The notes: generated by a model from the letters alone, not told the origin. A stretch of DNA of 64,000 nucleotides from Candidatus Omnitrophota bacterium (GCA_020632495.1 JACKFL010000006.1:124001-188000); one strand, 5' to 3'; positions 23,831-33,147 are shown, counted from the first letter of the stretch. A program made the numbers and translations.

Positions 23831-24811
23831 TCACTTTCCCTTTTCGTTAATCGTATCGAGATAAGCCAGGATAGGTTTCTTATTGTAGCGCTGTGCCAGC
23901 GAGCGCGCCGTCGGAAGATCGTTGCCGACGACGGCCCCGTTACGGATGAGACGTTTGAGGATGTTCAGCTGGACATTCAATTCGCGGTCCGGATTGGAGA
24001 GTACCGTCAACAAGGCGGTTTCACCGGCGGCAGTACGATAGTTCACATCCGCCCCCTTTCGCAGCAGGAACTTCACGATATCTTCATGTCCCCACCAGGC
24101 CGCCTCCATGAGTAACGTCCGGTGCTGACGGCTCAGCCGGTTCAGATCGTCTTCTTGTTTCAACAAAAAGCGAAATACTTTGATATGCCCGCCGCGGACG
24201 GTCTTGAATATGGTCTCGCGGCTGAGGGGCGCGCCTTTTTGCAGCAACAGTTTCAGGGTATCCAGATGGCCGCTGTAGGCGGCGATATCCGCGGCCGTTT
24301 CAATATCCACGTCGGATGTCGAACGGCCTTTGAGTTGCGGATCGGCGCCGTGCGCCAATAGAATTTCGACCAGTTCTTCATTCCCCCGGAAGGCCGCGCA
24401 CATCAGCGGGGTCCAGTCCCAATCAATAAACACATTACGCTCACGGTTCCGGTATCCGTATTGATTCGGATCGGCTCCCAATTCGACGAGTTTGGCGGCC
24501 GACCGGTCGAACCCAAACATGATGGCGGTATTCAGGAGATGGCTGTTGTAGGATGTCAGGCTGTTAGGATCAGCCCCTTTGTTAACTAGCAATGCGATGA
24601 TGTCGAGCTGCTGTCCGGTGACGGCGGCTCCCAAGAGGTTATCAAGGGTTTCCTGATTGACACGCCGGCTGATGAATTTCTCTACGGCGGCATAGTCTCC
24701 CGCGCGGGCCGCCGTGTAGATGCTGTCGCGGGTGTACTGGGCCGCCGCGCGGTCCGGCAAAAGTCCGCCGCACAGCAATAATGCGAGTGTTATTCGTAAA
24801 GTCAGGCTCAT
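23831..24811 (-). CDS. Exported ankyrin-repeat protein
   Basis: This 326-residue product has a signal peptide (MSLTLRITLALLLCGGLLPD ending RAAAQ) when started at 24811; a longer in-frame start at 24847 would bury it. The mature part holds about seven ankyrin repeats (for example WTPLMCAAFRGNEELVEILL AHGADP, given in two parts, and TLLMEAAWWGHEDIVKFLLR). Such proteins bind partner proteins in the periplasm; some protect against oxidative stress. The stop codon abuts that of the receiver gene on the other strand with no spacer. It is divergent from the MORN-like gene and shares its promoter region. Confidence 0.88.
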   Translation of the reverse strand: MSLTLRITLALLLCGGLLPDRAAAQYTRDSIYTAARAGDYAAVEKFISRRVNQETLDNLLGAAVTGQQLDIIALLVNKGADPNSLTSYNSHLLNTAIMFGFDRSAAKLVELGADPNQYGYRNRERNVFIDWDWTPLMCAAFRGNEELVEILLAHGADPQLKGRSTSDVDIETAADIAAYSGHLDTLKLLLQKGAPLSRETIFKTVRGGHIKVFRFLLKQEDDLNRLSRQHRTLLMEAAWWGHEDIVKFLLRKGADVNYRTAAGETALLTVLSNPDRELNVQLNILKRLIRNGAVVGNDLPTARSLAQRYNKKPILAYLDTINEKGK

Positions 24812-24817
24812 AATCGG

Positions 24818-24897
24818 TATTTTAACGTCAGTACGGAACAGGGTCAACGCGAAGTTCGGAATGTTGCTTGTATTTCGATCGACGGGACGTTAAAATA
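24818..24897. promoter_or_regulatory. Divergent promoters with a shared 12-bp inverted repeat
   Basis: TATTTTAACGTC (24818-24829) and GACGTTAAAATA (24886-24897) are exact inverted copies. Each contains a TAAAAT -10 box. On the plus strand TTGTAT (24868-24873) lies 17 bp before TAAAAT. On the minus strand TTGACC lies 17 bp before TAAAAT. Both genes therefore have a matched promoter, suggesting joint control. Confidence 0.65.
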
Positions 24898-24942
24898 TCA
24901 CAGACTCAAAGAATTACGATCCGCGAAGAGGAGGACAGGCCC

Positions 24943-25686
24943 ATGCCCAGATTTATCCTATTGGTGGCGGTCACGCTGCTGGCCACCGTATCCGCATACG
25001 CCCAGGAGAAAATTCCCGACGGTGAGAATAAGACTTATTATTCCAACGGCGTCCTGGAGAGCGTCGGCTATTACAAAGACGGCAAACTTGAGGGGGAAAC
25101 CCTCGGGTATCATCCCAACGGAAATCTGTTTATCAAAGGCAATTTTGAGAACGGCAAGCGCGACGGCCTGCAACAAATTTACTTCCGCAACGGCCAGATC
25201 ATGGAGGAGAGTTTCTTTAAGGACGGGGAGTATCACGGGCAGAGCAAACGTTACTACAGTAACGGAGCCCTCAAGGCGGAACGTAAATACCGCAACGGAG
25301 ATCTCCACGGATCCTTTAAGGAGTACTATCGCAACGGTCAGTTGAAAATGGAAGGCCGCGCCAAGAACGACGCTCTCAACGGCACCGTCAAACGCTACGA
25401 TGAGCAGGGCCGGCTGGCGTACCAGGGAGATTTTAAGGACGGACAAAACGACGGGCCGTATCACCGGTATTATCCCAGCGGGATTCTGCGCGAAACCTGC
25501 GAGCTGACTGTAGTCAACTCCAAAGAGGCGCGGCGGGATTGCGAACAATTTGAGGATGAAAGCGGCGATCCGCTGGCGAAGTATTACCAAACGCTCACCC
25601 GTCAAAACGGCGACAAAACGCTCATCCAGACTTTTATCGATGATAAGCTGGTCAAGGAGGAAACGGTTACGCACAGCGATTTGTAA
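24943..25686 (+). CDS. Exported MORN-like (YwqK-type) repeat protein
   Basis: Starting at 24943, after GAAGAGGAGGAC, the 247-residue product has a signal peptide (1-20, ending SAYAQ). It then has about eight repeats of roughly 23 residues with the pattern YYxNGxLxxxxxYKDGKLxG, typical of MORN_2/YwqK-type proteins. The C-terminal 60 residues lack the repeats and include two Cys. The biochemical role is unclear; related repeats form elongated beta sheets that bind membranes or proteins. The gene is paired with the divergent ankyrin gene. Confidence 0.85.
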   Translation: MPRFILLVAVTLLATVSAYAQEKIPDGENKTYYSNGVLESVGYYKDGKLEGETLGYHPNGNLFIKGNFENGKRDGLQQIYFRNGQIMEESFFKDGEYHGQSKRYYSNGALKAERKYRNGDLHGSFKEYYRNGQLKMEGRAKNDALNGTVKRYDEQGRLAYQGDFKDGQNDGPYHRYYPSGILRETCELTVVNSKEARRDCEQFEDESGDPLAKYYQTLTRQNGDKTLIQTFIDDKLVKEETVTHSDL

Positions 25687-25710
25687 GCATATAAATACGA
25701 GATGTTTATG

Positions 25711-25745
25711 AGGCAGCTCCGGCGCGGTCCGGGCTGCCTTTTTTT
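25711..25745 (+). terminator. Intrinsic terminator after the MORN-like gene
   Basis: AGGCAGC pairs with GCTGCCT, with an inner CCGG/CCGG extension, followed by seven T. Confidence 0.88.
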
Positions 25746-25851
25746 GGGCGTATAATTTGACGGGACAGCCCCAGCAAATTGGTGTATCATACTGGCTCGT
25801 TTAGACTCCGCCGGCACAGCGGCCGGGCATCGCCAGGAAGGAGAGACAGGA

Positions 25852-26925
25852 ATGGAAATCGGAATTGTGGGTTTGCCGAACGTGGGCAAATCCTCGTTAT
25901 TCAACGCCTTGACCGGGGCCGGGATCGCGGCCGAAAATTTTCCCTTTACCACGATCGACCCGAACGTGGGGATCGTGCCGTTGCCCGATCCGCGGCTGGA
26001 GCATTTGACACGGGAATTCTCATCCGTCAAGACCACCCCGGCCGGGATACGGTTTGTCGATATTGCCGGGCTGGTCAAAGGGGCCAGCCAGGGGGAAGGG
26101 CTCGGGAACAAATTCCTGGCCAATATCCGGCAGGTGGATGCGATCCTCCATGTGGTCCGGTGTTTTCACGACGATAATGTCGTGAACGTCATGGGCGATC
26201 TCGACCCGATCAACGCGGTAGAGACGATCGAGACTGAACTGCTGCTCGCCGACATACAGCAGGCCGAGAAGGCACTGGAGAAACTGCGCAAGACCGCTAA
26301 ATCCGGAGAGAAGGCGGCCAAGGAAAATGTGGCCAAGATGGAAGAGATCCTCGCCGGATTTAACTCCGGCACCTCGGCACGTCTGATGAAGATCCCCGAG
26401 GAATTTACCAAGGAATTCCAGTTCCTGACCGGCAAACCGATTCTCTATGTCGCCAACACCGACGAAAGCGGGGCCGATGAAAGCATACTCGGGCCGCTGC
26501 AAGAGCGGGCGAAACAGGAAAACGCGGGTATCGTCGAACTGTGCACCAAACTGGAGTCGGAAATCCTCGAGTTACCTCCCGAGGAACGGGCCACATATTA
26601 TGAGGAAGCCGGTATCGTGACGCCGGGACTCGGAAAGGTCGCCCGCGCCGGGCAGGAGTTGCTGGGACTCATCTGTTTCTTTACCGCGGGGGAAAAGGAA
26701 TCCCGCGCGTGGACGATCCCCAAGGGGACACCGGCCGTCAAGGCCGCCGCCAAGATCCATACCGATATCGCCCGCGGATTCATCCGCGCCGAAGTTTACC
26801 ACTACGACGATTTGAAAGAACTGGGTTCTTATCAAGCCGTGCAGGCCAAAAATCGCGTCTCGCTGGAAGGCAAGGAGTATGAAGTCCGCGACGGGGATGT
26901 GATTTATTTTCGCTTCAACGTTTAA
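25852..26925 (+). CDS. ychF: Ribosome-associated nucleotidase YchF (OLA1 family)
   Basis: This 357-residue cytosolic Obg-family protein has G1 GLPNVGKSSL (residues 7-15), G3 DIAGLVKGAS, a coiled-coil insert (about 125-195) and the altered G4 NTDE instead of NKxD, which explains ATP preference in this family. The TGS-like C-terminal domain ends YFRFNV, the usual terminus. GGAAGGAGAGACAGG precedes the start. It is full length. Confidence 0.96.
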   Translation: MEIGIVGLPNVGKSSLFNALTGAGIAAENFPFTTIDPNVGIVPLPDPRLEHLTREFSSVKTTPAGIRFVDIAGLVKGASQGEGLGNKFLANIRQVDAILHVVRCFHDDNVVNVMGDLDPINAVETIETELLLADIQQAEKALEKLRKTAKSGEKAAKENVAKMEEILAGFNSGTSARLMKIPEEFTKEFQFLTGKPILYVANTDESGADESILGPLQERAKQENAGIVELCTKLESEILELPPEERATYYEEAGIVTPGLGKVARAGQELLGLICFFTAGEKESRAWTIPKGTPAVKAAAKIHTDIARGFIRAEVYHYDDLKELGSYQAVQAKNRVSLEGKEYEVRDGDVIYFRFNV

Positions 26926-26943
26926 ACCGACCGGGGAGCCGCC

Positions 26944-28119
26944 ATGCCCGAGCGAATCATCGCGCACATGGATATGGATGCCTTTTTCGCGGCCGTGGAA
27001 CAGCGCGACAATCCGGCGTTACGCGGCAAGCCGGTGATTATCGGCGCCGATCCGAAGGGCGGTCAGGGCCGCGGCGTGGTCGCCACCTGCTCCTACGAAG
27101 CGCGAAAGTACAACATCCACTCGGCACTGCCGATCTCCATCGCCTATCGCCGTTGCCCGCAGGGGATTTACCTGCGCGGCAATCATCAGAAATATCGTGA
27201 AGTATCCCGCCAGATCTTTGCCGTCCTCACGGACTACACTCCCGACATTCAACCGGTCAGTATCGACGAGGCTTTTATGGACCTGACCGGGTGTCTGTCT
27301 GACGGACGCAGCGCGCTGGATCTGTGCCGGGCCATCAAGAAGGATATCCGGGCCCGGGTCGAACTGACCGCCTCGATCGGTATCGCGCCCAACAAAATGA
27401 TCGCCAAGATCGCCTCGGACTACAACAAACCGGATGGTCTACTGGAAATCAAGCCGGACCAGGTCCGGAATTTTCTGTGGCCGCTGCCCATCGGCAAGAT
27501 ATGGGGGGTCGGCAAACACACCGAAAGCGCGCTGCATCAATTGCAGATCAAGACGGTAGGCGAACTCGCCCGGACGCCGGTCGAGGCCTTGAGTAAACGT
27601 TTCGGGTCCCACGGGGTACACTTGCACCAGCTGGCCAACGGTATCGACGAACGCCCGGTGGCGGTTGACGATGAGATTAAGTCGGTCAGCAATGAACACA
27701 CCTTTGAGCAGGACACCACGGACCAGGAGGAAATCATCGACCGGCTGCTGTATCTCTCGGAAAAGGTGTCCCGCCGGATGCGCAAGCACGAACTCAAGGG
27801 GAAAACGGTCACGCTGAAGATCCGGCTCAAGGGTTTTCAGACATTCAGCCGAGCCGAAACGCTCGACCACCGCACCAATTTCTCAGACACGATTTACATC
27901 ACGGCATTGCAGCTGTACAAAACATTCTTCCGGCCGGGCATGCACATCCGCCTTATCGGGGTGCGTGTGGCCAATTTTGAGGACCCTTACGTGCAGGACA
28001 GTTTATTTGAAGATCCGGCCGAGAAACGGGATGAAGATTTGCACCGGGCCTGTGATCAAATCAAAGACAAATTCGGGGAGCGGGCGATCCGCCGCGGGAT
28101 TTACAAAACCGGTAACTGA
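26944..28119 (+). CDS. dinB: DNA polymerase IV (DinB, Y family)
   Basis: This 391-residue translesion polymerase has the catalytic acidic residues in MDMDAFFAAVEQRDNP and SIDEAFMDLTG. It also has the SYEARKYNIHSALPI steric region, the helix-hairpin-helix thumb (GVGKHTESALHQLQIKTVGEL in part) and the little-finger domain. No LexA-type operator is evident; only 18 bp separate it from ychF, so it may be expressed constitutively with that gene. Confidence 0.96.
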   Translation: MPERIIAHMDMDAFFAAVEQRDNPALRGKPVIIGADPKGGQGRGVVATCSYEARKYNIHSALPISIAYRRCPQGIYLRGNHQKYREVSRQIFAVLTDYTPDIQPVSIDEAFMDLTGCLSDGRSALDLCRAIKKDIRARVELTASIGIAPNKMIAKIASDYNKPDGLLEIKPDQVRNFLWPLPIGKIWGVGKHTESALHQLQIKTVGELARTPVEALSKRFGSHGVHLHQLANGIDERPVAVDDEIKSVSNEHTFEQDTTDQEEIIDRLLYLSEKVSRRMRKHELKGKTVTLKIRLKGFQTFSRAETLDHRTNFSDTIYITALQLYKTFFRPGMHIRLIGVRVANFEDPYVQDSLFEDPAEKRDEDLHRACDQIKDKFGERAIRRGIYKTGN

Positions 28120-28212
28120 TTCCCGCCCGGGATGTGTTATATTTATAGGAGAGAACAAAGTAGGACGTTATTTGACCCGGCAGACACCGGCGAGACCGGA
28201 AAGGACCTTCCC

Positions 28213-28629
28213 ATGATAAAAGCTGAATTAGACCGTCAACTCATGATCCACCTGAAAGACACGGCCGGGACCCTGGCCGAAGTCTTGAGCGTGGTTTCCA
28301 GTTCCGGCATCAATATCCTGGCCTTGTGCGCGTATGCGGTCGGCGGTATGGTCGCAATCATGTTTGTGACTGAGGACAACAATGAGGCCAAGAATCTCCT
28401 GGAGAAAAAAGGCTTCGATGTGCAGGAGGAAGAGGTCGTGCTCCTGACGCTGTCCAATAAACCCGGCGCCCTGCAATCGGTTACCGACAAGATCGCCGAG
28501 GCCGGCATTGACTTGTCGCTGATGTACGGCAGCACCGATCCCGAGGCCCATCATAGTCCCATCGTCATGATAGCGCGCAACAACCTTGATGTTCTCATGC
28601 TGATTCGCACCGAGCTCGAGCGTATATAA
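28213..28629 (+). CDS. Tandem ACT-domain protein
   Basis: The ATG at 28213 follows GGAAAGGACC. The 138-residue protein consists of two ACT domains: residues 6-70 (DRQLMIHLKDTAGTLAEVLSVV in part) and 75-135 (VVLLTLSNKPGALQSVTDKIAEAG in part). ACT domains bind amino acids and act as allosteric sensors. With no enzyme attached it may be a regulator or an amino-acid sensor. Confidence 0.8.
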   Translation: MIKAELDRQLMIHLKDTAGTLAEVLSVVSSSGINILALCAYAVGGMVAIMFVTEDNNEAKNLLEKKGFDVQEEEVVLLTLSNKPGALQSVTDKIAEAGIDLSLMYGSTDPEAHHSPIVMIARNNLDVLMLIRTELERI

Positions 28630-28637
28630 TTTTGATT

Positions 28638-29213
28638 ATGCCTTCCGAAGCGTTACCTCTCAATCTTGTTTTTCGTATTCTCCTGACCAATGTGGTGCCG
28701 TTCTTTCTGCTGTTTCATATGATCATGCAGCGCCGCCGGCAGCTGCGCGGAGAGCCCGCCAGCCACGTGCGGCTGGTGGCCGGAGAGCTGACCATCGTGG
28801 GGTTGCTCGGTTACTACGTGATTTTATCCGCGTTTTTCGTCTCCATCCCGGTGATGGATTATATGAATGACCGGCAGGCCTACCGAGTGATGTACGTGGC
28901 GCCGGAAGGATCGACGGTGTACGTCATTGCCGCGATTTCGTTCTATCTGGTCTGTGCGGGTATCTTTCTGCAGCGCTACCAGTATTGGGCTTACCGTCTG
29001 GCGGTACTGATGGTGATGGTCCTGATTTTGTACGCCTTTTTCTCCGTGCTGCACTATGGGCCCGTGGCCTTGGTGCCGGTGACGGTCTTTGTGTATTTGC
29101 TTTTCCGCCTGACGCGCGAAGAGCTGGTCAATGAATTGGAGTCGAACCTGGTATGTCGGAAGAACCGCAATGGTGGGAATTTATCGTCCTCGTCGGGATC
29201 ACTCTCGGCGTGA
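28638..29213 (+). CDS. Hypothetical multi-pass membrane protein
   Basis: This 191-residue protein has about five hydrophobic helices (NLVFRILLTNVVPFFLLFH, VGLLGYYVILSAFFVSIPV, VYVIAAISFYLVCAGIFL, AVLMVMVLILYAFFSVLH, LVPVTVFVYLLF) and a polar, Ser-rich tail. The ATG at 28638 or a TTG at 28632 could start it. No family is recognised. The 3' end overlaps the small membrane ORF at 29153. Confidence 0.6.
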   Translation: MPSEALPLNLVFRILLTNVVPFFLLFHMIMQRRRQLRGEPASHVRLVAGELTIVGLLGYYVILSAFFVSIPVMDYMNDRQAYRVMYVAPEGSTVYVIAAISFYLVCAGIFLQRYQYWAYRLAVLMVMVLILYAFFSVLHYGPVALVPVTVFVYLLFRLTREELVNELESNLVCRKNRNGGNLSSSSGSLSA

Positions 29214-29248
29214 TGGGGACGATCATTTACTTCAGCCGCAAACGGTAA
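29153..29248 (+). CDS. 31-residue single-pass membrane microprotein
   Basis: In another frame from the end of the preceding gene, an ATG at 29153 opens a 31-residue product, MSEEPQWWEFIVLVGITLGV followed by MGTIIYFSRKR. It has an acidic N-terminus, one hydrophobic helix and a basic C-terminus that obeys the positive-inside rule. GTCGAACCTGGT gives only a weak ribosome site, consistent with coupling. The clean topology argues for a real gene. Confidence 0.5.
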   Translation: MSEEPQWWEFIVLVGITLGVMGTIIYFSRKR

Positions 29249-29261
29249 GTGACGGGCGTGC

Positions 29262-30104
29262 CTACTGGAGATGGTGCTTTTTCAACTCCGCCTGAAGGTA
29301 ATTGAAGGCGGAGTCCACGTCGTCGCAAATCTTAAAAAGTTTCAGGTCCTGCGGGCTCACCATCCCCCAATGAGCGAGGGCCTGAAAGTTCACCACTTCA
29401 TTCCAATAATCCTTACCGTAGAGCACGATGGGCATGTATTTCCTGGTCTTCTCGGTTTGTACGAGCGTCAGCAATTCGAAGAGTTCATCGAGGGTGCCGA
29501 ACCCCCCCGGAAACACGATCATCGCCTTGGACAGATAAAAGAACCAGAATTTGCGGATAAAGAAGTAGTGAAATTCGAAGGAGATGTCTCGGGTTTGGTA
29601 CGGGTTGGGGTCCTGTTCGAGCGGGAGGCTGATATTTAACCCCACCGACTCGCCCTTGGCCTTCTTGGCGCCGCGGTTGGCCGCTTCCATGATTCCGGGG
29701 CCGCCGCCCGTACACACCAGAAAGCGACGTCTCTTGAACAGCGGATCCTTGAACCAGATCGTCAGTTTTTCGGCGAGATCGACGGCATCTTCATAGAAGC
29801 GCGACATCATCAGTTCACTCTCGGCCGCCTGAAGTTCGTCCTTGAGGCGTTTGGTCGGGCGGGCCGCCGCCTTGTATGCCTGCTCGGCGGCACGAAAGTT
29901 CTTGCGCGCCGTGGCCCGGGGGAGGGTGCGCGCCGAACCGAAGAAAACGACCGTGTTGTGAACATGATGTTGGCGCAGACGCTCGCGGGGTTCGACCATC
30001 TCGGTCAGGATACGAATCGTCCGGGCGGAGGGGCTATTCAGAAATTCGTAGTTGTTATAGGCTTTGATATATCCGGTCTTCGGCTTGGGTTTCCCTGTGG
30101 CCAT
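29262..30104 (-). CDS. LOG-family nucleoside 5'-monophosphate phosphoribohydrolase
   Basis: This 280-residue Rossmann-fold protein has the two LOG signatures: GGGPGIMEAANRGA and PGGFGTLDELFE. These form the phosphoribohydrolase site that releases free bases from (cytokinin) nucleoside monophosphates. It is longer than the common 190-residue form, with about 85 extra N-terminal residues including a coiled coil (KNFRAAEQAYKAAARPTKRLKDELQAAE in part). Older annotation would call it a lysine decarboxylase, which is wrong for this family. The start follows GCAAAGGAGCGACGC. Confidence 0.9.
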   Translation of the reverse strand: MATGKPKPKTGYIKAYNNYEFLNSPSARTIRILTEMVEPRERLRQHHVHNTVVFFGSARTLPRATARKNFRAAEQAYKAAARPTKRLKDELQAAESELMMSRFYEDAVDLAEKLTIWFKDPLFKRRRFLVCTGGGPGIMEAANRGAKKAKGESVGLNISLPLEQDPNPYQTRDISFEFHYFFIRKFWFFYLSKAMIVFPGGFGTLDELFELLTLVQTEKTRKYMPIVLYGKDYWNEVVNFQALAHWGMVSPQDLKLFKICDDVDSAFNYLQAELKKHHLQ

Positions 30105-30142
30105 GCGTCGCTCCTTTGCTGCGGACGTTTATCGGTATCGCC

Positions 30143-30148
30143 ATTATA
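30143..30148 (-). promoter_or_regulatory. -10 element of the LOG gene
   Basis: A perfect TATAAT on the minus strand lies about 38 bp upstream of the start codon. A -35 hexamer is poor (TATCAC at 17 bp). Confidence 0.4.
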
Positions 30149-30207
30149 CTGATATTTGTCAGGGCGTGATATACAAACTTCACTTTATCTGACGGCAGGC
30201 ATTTTGC

Positions 30208-30236
30208 TTGTGATTCGGTCGGGATTTGGTTACAAT
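30208..30236 (+). promoter_or_regulatory. Sigma70-type promoter of the YfhO-like gene
   Basis: TTGTGA at 30208-30213, 17 bp, then TACAAT at 30231-30236; start expected near 30243. Confidence 0.65.
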
Positions 30237-30319
30237 ACCTCATTAATCAGGCCCAATTTTCTTCTCACCCGGGTTATCTCAAAACAGGTTACGACCAATC
30301 CCCACGCGGAAAGGGTTTC

Positions 30320-32452
30320 ATGCTCCGGGAGGCATCTTCCAACGCGCCCTCCGGCCGCCAGATGGCCGGCTGGATACTTTTCAGTTTCCTGATATGGTTG
30401 ATATGTTTCCAGGGCTTCGTGTCCGGCCGCCTGTCGCTGCAATCCGATGCCGTCGGGTACTATCAGCACGTTAAATTCTACATCGACAATATGGTGCAAG
30501 GTGTCTATCCGTTTTGGGACCCGGGTATCAACGGCGGCGTGCCCAACGAATTCTTCCTGCGCCGCATGGGTTCGTTCAATCCGTTCTTCCTGATTCCGGT
30601 CATTCTGCGCTGGTGCGGTATGCCGCATTTGACCGCTTACACGACCTATCTTGCCAGCTACTACTTTATGGCGGCGCTGGGCTTCTATTATTTAGGCCGG
30701 GTCGTTCTCAAGACGAAGACGGCGGCTTACGCCGGATTCCTGCTGTTTTTATTTTCTTCGCTGGGCACGCGCCAGTTTGATTCCTATATTGTTCTGGTCA
30801 CTGTCCCGTTGGTCTGGTTCTTCGGTTTTTTATTGGATTTTCTTCGCCGCCCGCGGGCAGTTAATGTGCTGGGGCTGACCTATTGCCTGATGAATCTGGC
30901 CACCACCTACATTCCTTTGTATTTTTTGATAATCTTTACGTCGTTTCTTGTTTTCGGAGCGGCCTATTTTCCGCGGCGGGCTTGGGATCGGTTGCGGGAG
31001 GCCGGTACTTTCCTGTGGCGGCACAAGGTGTTGACCGCGGTTTGCGCTTTCTGCTTGATTATGGCGATGATCCCGGCGGCGATGATCTTTCAAAGCGCCC
31101 GTGAGGCTGAGTTCGTGATGCCCCGGCGGGCGTCAACGGCCGCCTCCGACCATGCGCTGGCCGTGGGTAAACAAACCGTCACCGAGTGGGCGATGCTCGA
31201 AGAACTGGTCTATGCCAGCGCTTTTAATGATCTGCGCCGTTTTAAGTTCGCGATTATCTTTTTTCCCGGGTTCATCTACCTGATTTTCTTGATGGGCGCC
31301 GGCGTCCGTATAAACAGAAAGTTCCTGCTTCTGGTGACGTGGGGGGGATTTCTATTTTTACTCAGCGTGCCCGCCTTGTCGCCGGTCTACGATTTTCTGC
31401 ACCGGTACATCTTCCTTTTTAAATATTTCCGGAACCTGCACTGGTTCTTCTGGCTGGCCATGCTGCCGATATTTGTGCTGGCCGCGGCGGTCCTTCTTGA
31501 CGACCTGTGCGCGCGCGAGAAACCGTCCCGGGCAGGGTGGTGGATCGGATGGACGCTGGGCGTGCACGCCGTATTTACCGTGACGGTGGTCATTTGGGGC
31601 AATACGATCTGGAGCACCTATGGGACGATAGCGTTCAGCGCACTCTTTTTCGCGCTGCGCGCCGTGCCGGCAGCGGTCACGCGGCCTGCTGTGGGGTTGT
31701 TTCTGTTGACGGCCGCCGTCGGATGCCAGTCCCTGGAGGTGTATCATTACCTGAACGTCAATTCCACGGTGCGCACCGGTCCGTACAAGGGCGACGATCC
31801 CTACGACCCCGGTTCCTATCAGAACAAAGAAATCATGGGTATCCCGACGGACGCCAACAAACCCAGCCTGTATTATGCGTTGCGTAACTATCATGATTTG
31901 TACAACGCGGTCCACCCCAGCGCTCTGTTCGACTACAAGCGGCACAAGTTTATCCTCTTTGATGATGTGGCGGTGAATATGAGCGGGACGTATGATTATA
32001 CCGCTCTGGAACGCAAATTTGCCTTGCGTCAAGACCTGGCAACCGTTCTTTCCGCCGTGGAGATACCAAAGTCTAGGGACGGGATGCGGAACTATGAGGC
32101 CGTCACGGGTACGACGCCGGGCGTTGAACTCGTCCGCGCCACCGTCGATCGTCTCGAACTCAAGACGGACCGGCCGGCATGGCACTTTCTGGTGTTCAAC
32201 CAGAACTGGCACCGGCGTTGGCAAGCGACAGTGGATGGCCGCCCGCAACGTATCCGCGAAACCAACGGATCTTTCATGGGCATCCCGTTGCCGGCCGGAG
32301 CCCATACGGTGACATTCCGCTTCGGCGGGGCCGGTTACCGCGGATTTCACTACAGCATATTGGTGATTTTCTACGCCATGTTCCTCGGCATCGGGTGGGC
32401 GTGGTGGGACGAACGCCGGAAGGGAGGCGGGCCGAATGAATCCGGGATTTAG
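30320..32452 (+). CDS. YfhO-like polytopic membrane protein (GT-C-type fold)
   Basis: This 710-residue protein has about 12 membrane helices. An N-terminal periplasmic loop contains DAVGYYQHVKFYIDNMVQGV and WDPGINGGVP, typical of GT-C glycosyltransferase-like YfhO proteins. The periplasmic C-terminal part (WHFLVFNQNWHRRWQATVDG, IPLPAGAHTVTFRF) also matches the family, which in Gram-positives helps glycosylate lipoteichoic acid. The substrate here is unknown. It overlaps the TPR gene by 17 bp. Confidence 0.78.
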   Translation: MLREASSNAPSGRQMAGWILFSFLIWLICFQGFVSGRLSLQSDAVGYYQHVKFYIDNMVQGVYPFWDPGINGGVPNEFFLRRMGSFNPFFLIPVILRWCGMPHLTAYTTYLASYYFMAALGFYYLGRVVLKTKTAAYAGFLLFLFSSLGTRQFDSYIVLVTVPLVWFFGFLLDFLRRPRAVNVLGLTYCLMNLATTYIPLYFLIIFTSFLVFGAAYFPRRAWDRLREAGTFLWRHKVLTAVCAFCLIMAMIPAAMIFQSAREAEFVMPRRASTAASDHALAVGKQTVTEWAMLEELVYASAFNDLRRFKFAIIFFPGFIYLIFLMGAGVRINRKFLLLVTWGGFLFLLSVPALSPVYDFLHRYIFLFKYFRNLHWFFWLAMLPIFVLAAAVLLDDLCAREKPSRAGWWIGWTLGVHAVFTVTVVIWGNTIWSTYGTIAFSALFFALRAVPAAVTRPAVGLFLLTAAVGCQSLEVYHYLNVNSTVRTGPYKGDDPYDPGSYQNKEIMGIPTDANKPSLYYALRNYHDLYNAVHPSALFDYKRHKFILFDDVAVNMSGTYDYTALERKFALRQDLATVLSAVEIPKSRDGMRNYEAVTGTTPGVELVRATVDRLELKTDRPAWHFLVFNQNWHRRWQATVDGRPQRIRETNGSFMGIPLPAGAHTVTFRFGGAGYRGFHYSILVIFYAMFLGIGWAWWDERRKGGGPNESGI

Positions 32453-33104
32453 AGTCAGGGCCAGGTCCGTCTTCTTGAGTGCCGGTTTCTTCTATATTTT
32501 TGCCGGCACGGCCGTGACTTTACACGTTAAAGATCACCAGGCCCTGGGGATTGCCAAACTGCGCGCCCTGAACCGGTATATGCCCGCCTTGGCGGAGCTG
32601 GCGGCATCCAACCGTTCGGCAACGGATATGGATGTGGACTACGCCCGCAGCGCCGCGTTTTACTATCGTAAAGTGACTGATTATCTGCCGCAGAATCCCA
32701 ACGGTTATTTCATGTTGGGCTACTGTCTGGCCCGGCAGGGCAATGACGCCCAAGCCGTCAGGGCGTTCGCTAAATCCGCGGAACTGAATCCGGCTTACTT
32801 CTGGGCACACTACAACTTGGGGGTCACGCGGCTGCGTCAGGGACAGCTGGACGAGGCGGAAGATGCCTTCCGGGCCGCTCTCAAGACCGACCCCGGGACC
32901 ACCGTCAAAGTCATTTTCGCCTCCAAGGTCTTTCAACAATTGTTGCCGGAAATCCGGGATCCACAGGCGGTAATCCTGCCCGGATTGAAGGGAGGGTACC
33001 AGGATTGCCAGCGCTGGATCGCCGTCATCGGCCGCCTGAAAGCGCTTGCCCAGAAGGAGTTACCGCCGGATTTTTATAATCAGTTACGGCCCGTCATATT
33101 CTGA
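32436..33104 (+). CDS. TPR-repeat membrane-anchored protein
   Basis: This 222-residue protein has an N-terminal hydrophobic helix (FLSAGFFYIFAGTAVTLHV) and about three tetratricopeptide repeats (NPNGYFMLGYCLARQGNDAQ, NPAYFWAHYNLGVTRLRQGQ). It probably scaffolds proteins at the periplasmic face. The overlap with the YfhO-like gene suggests the two act together. Confidence 0.75.
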   Translation: MNPGFRVRARSVFLSAGFFYIFAGTAVTLHVKDHQALGIAKLRALNRYMPALAELAASNRSATDMDVDYARSAAFYYRKVTDYLPQNPNGYFMLGYCLARQGNDAQAVRAFAKSAELNPAYFWAHYNLGVTRLRQGQLDEAEDAFRAALKTDPGTTVKVIFASKVFQQLLPEIRDPQAVILPGLKGGYQDCQRWIAVIGRLKALAQKELPPDFYNQLRPVIF

Positions 33105-33147
33105 AATCCGGTTCATAAATGATTACAGAAAGGCGTCCAGATTGTAA

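Noticed and set aside
25751..25756. TATAAT as promoter of ychF
   Set aside because: No acceptable -35 at 16-18 bp, and it sits directly after the terminator T run. It may be a coincidence.
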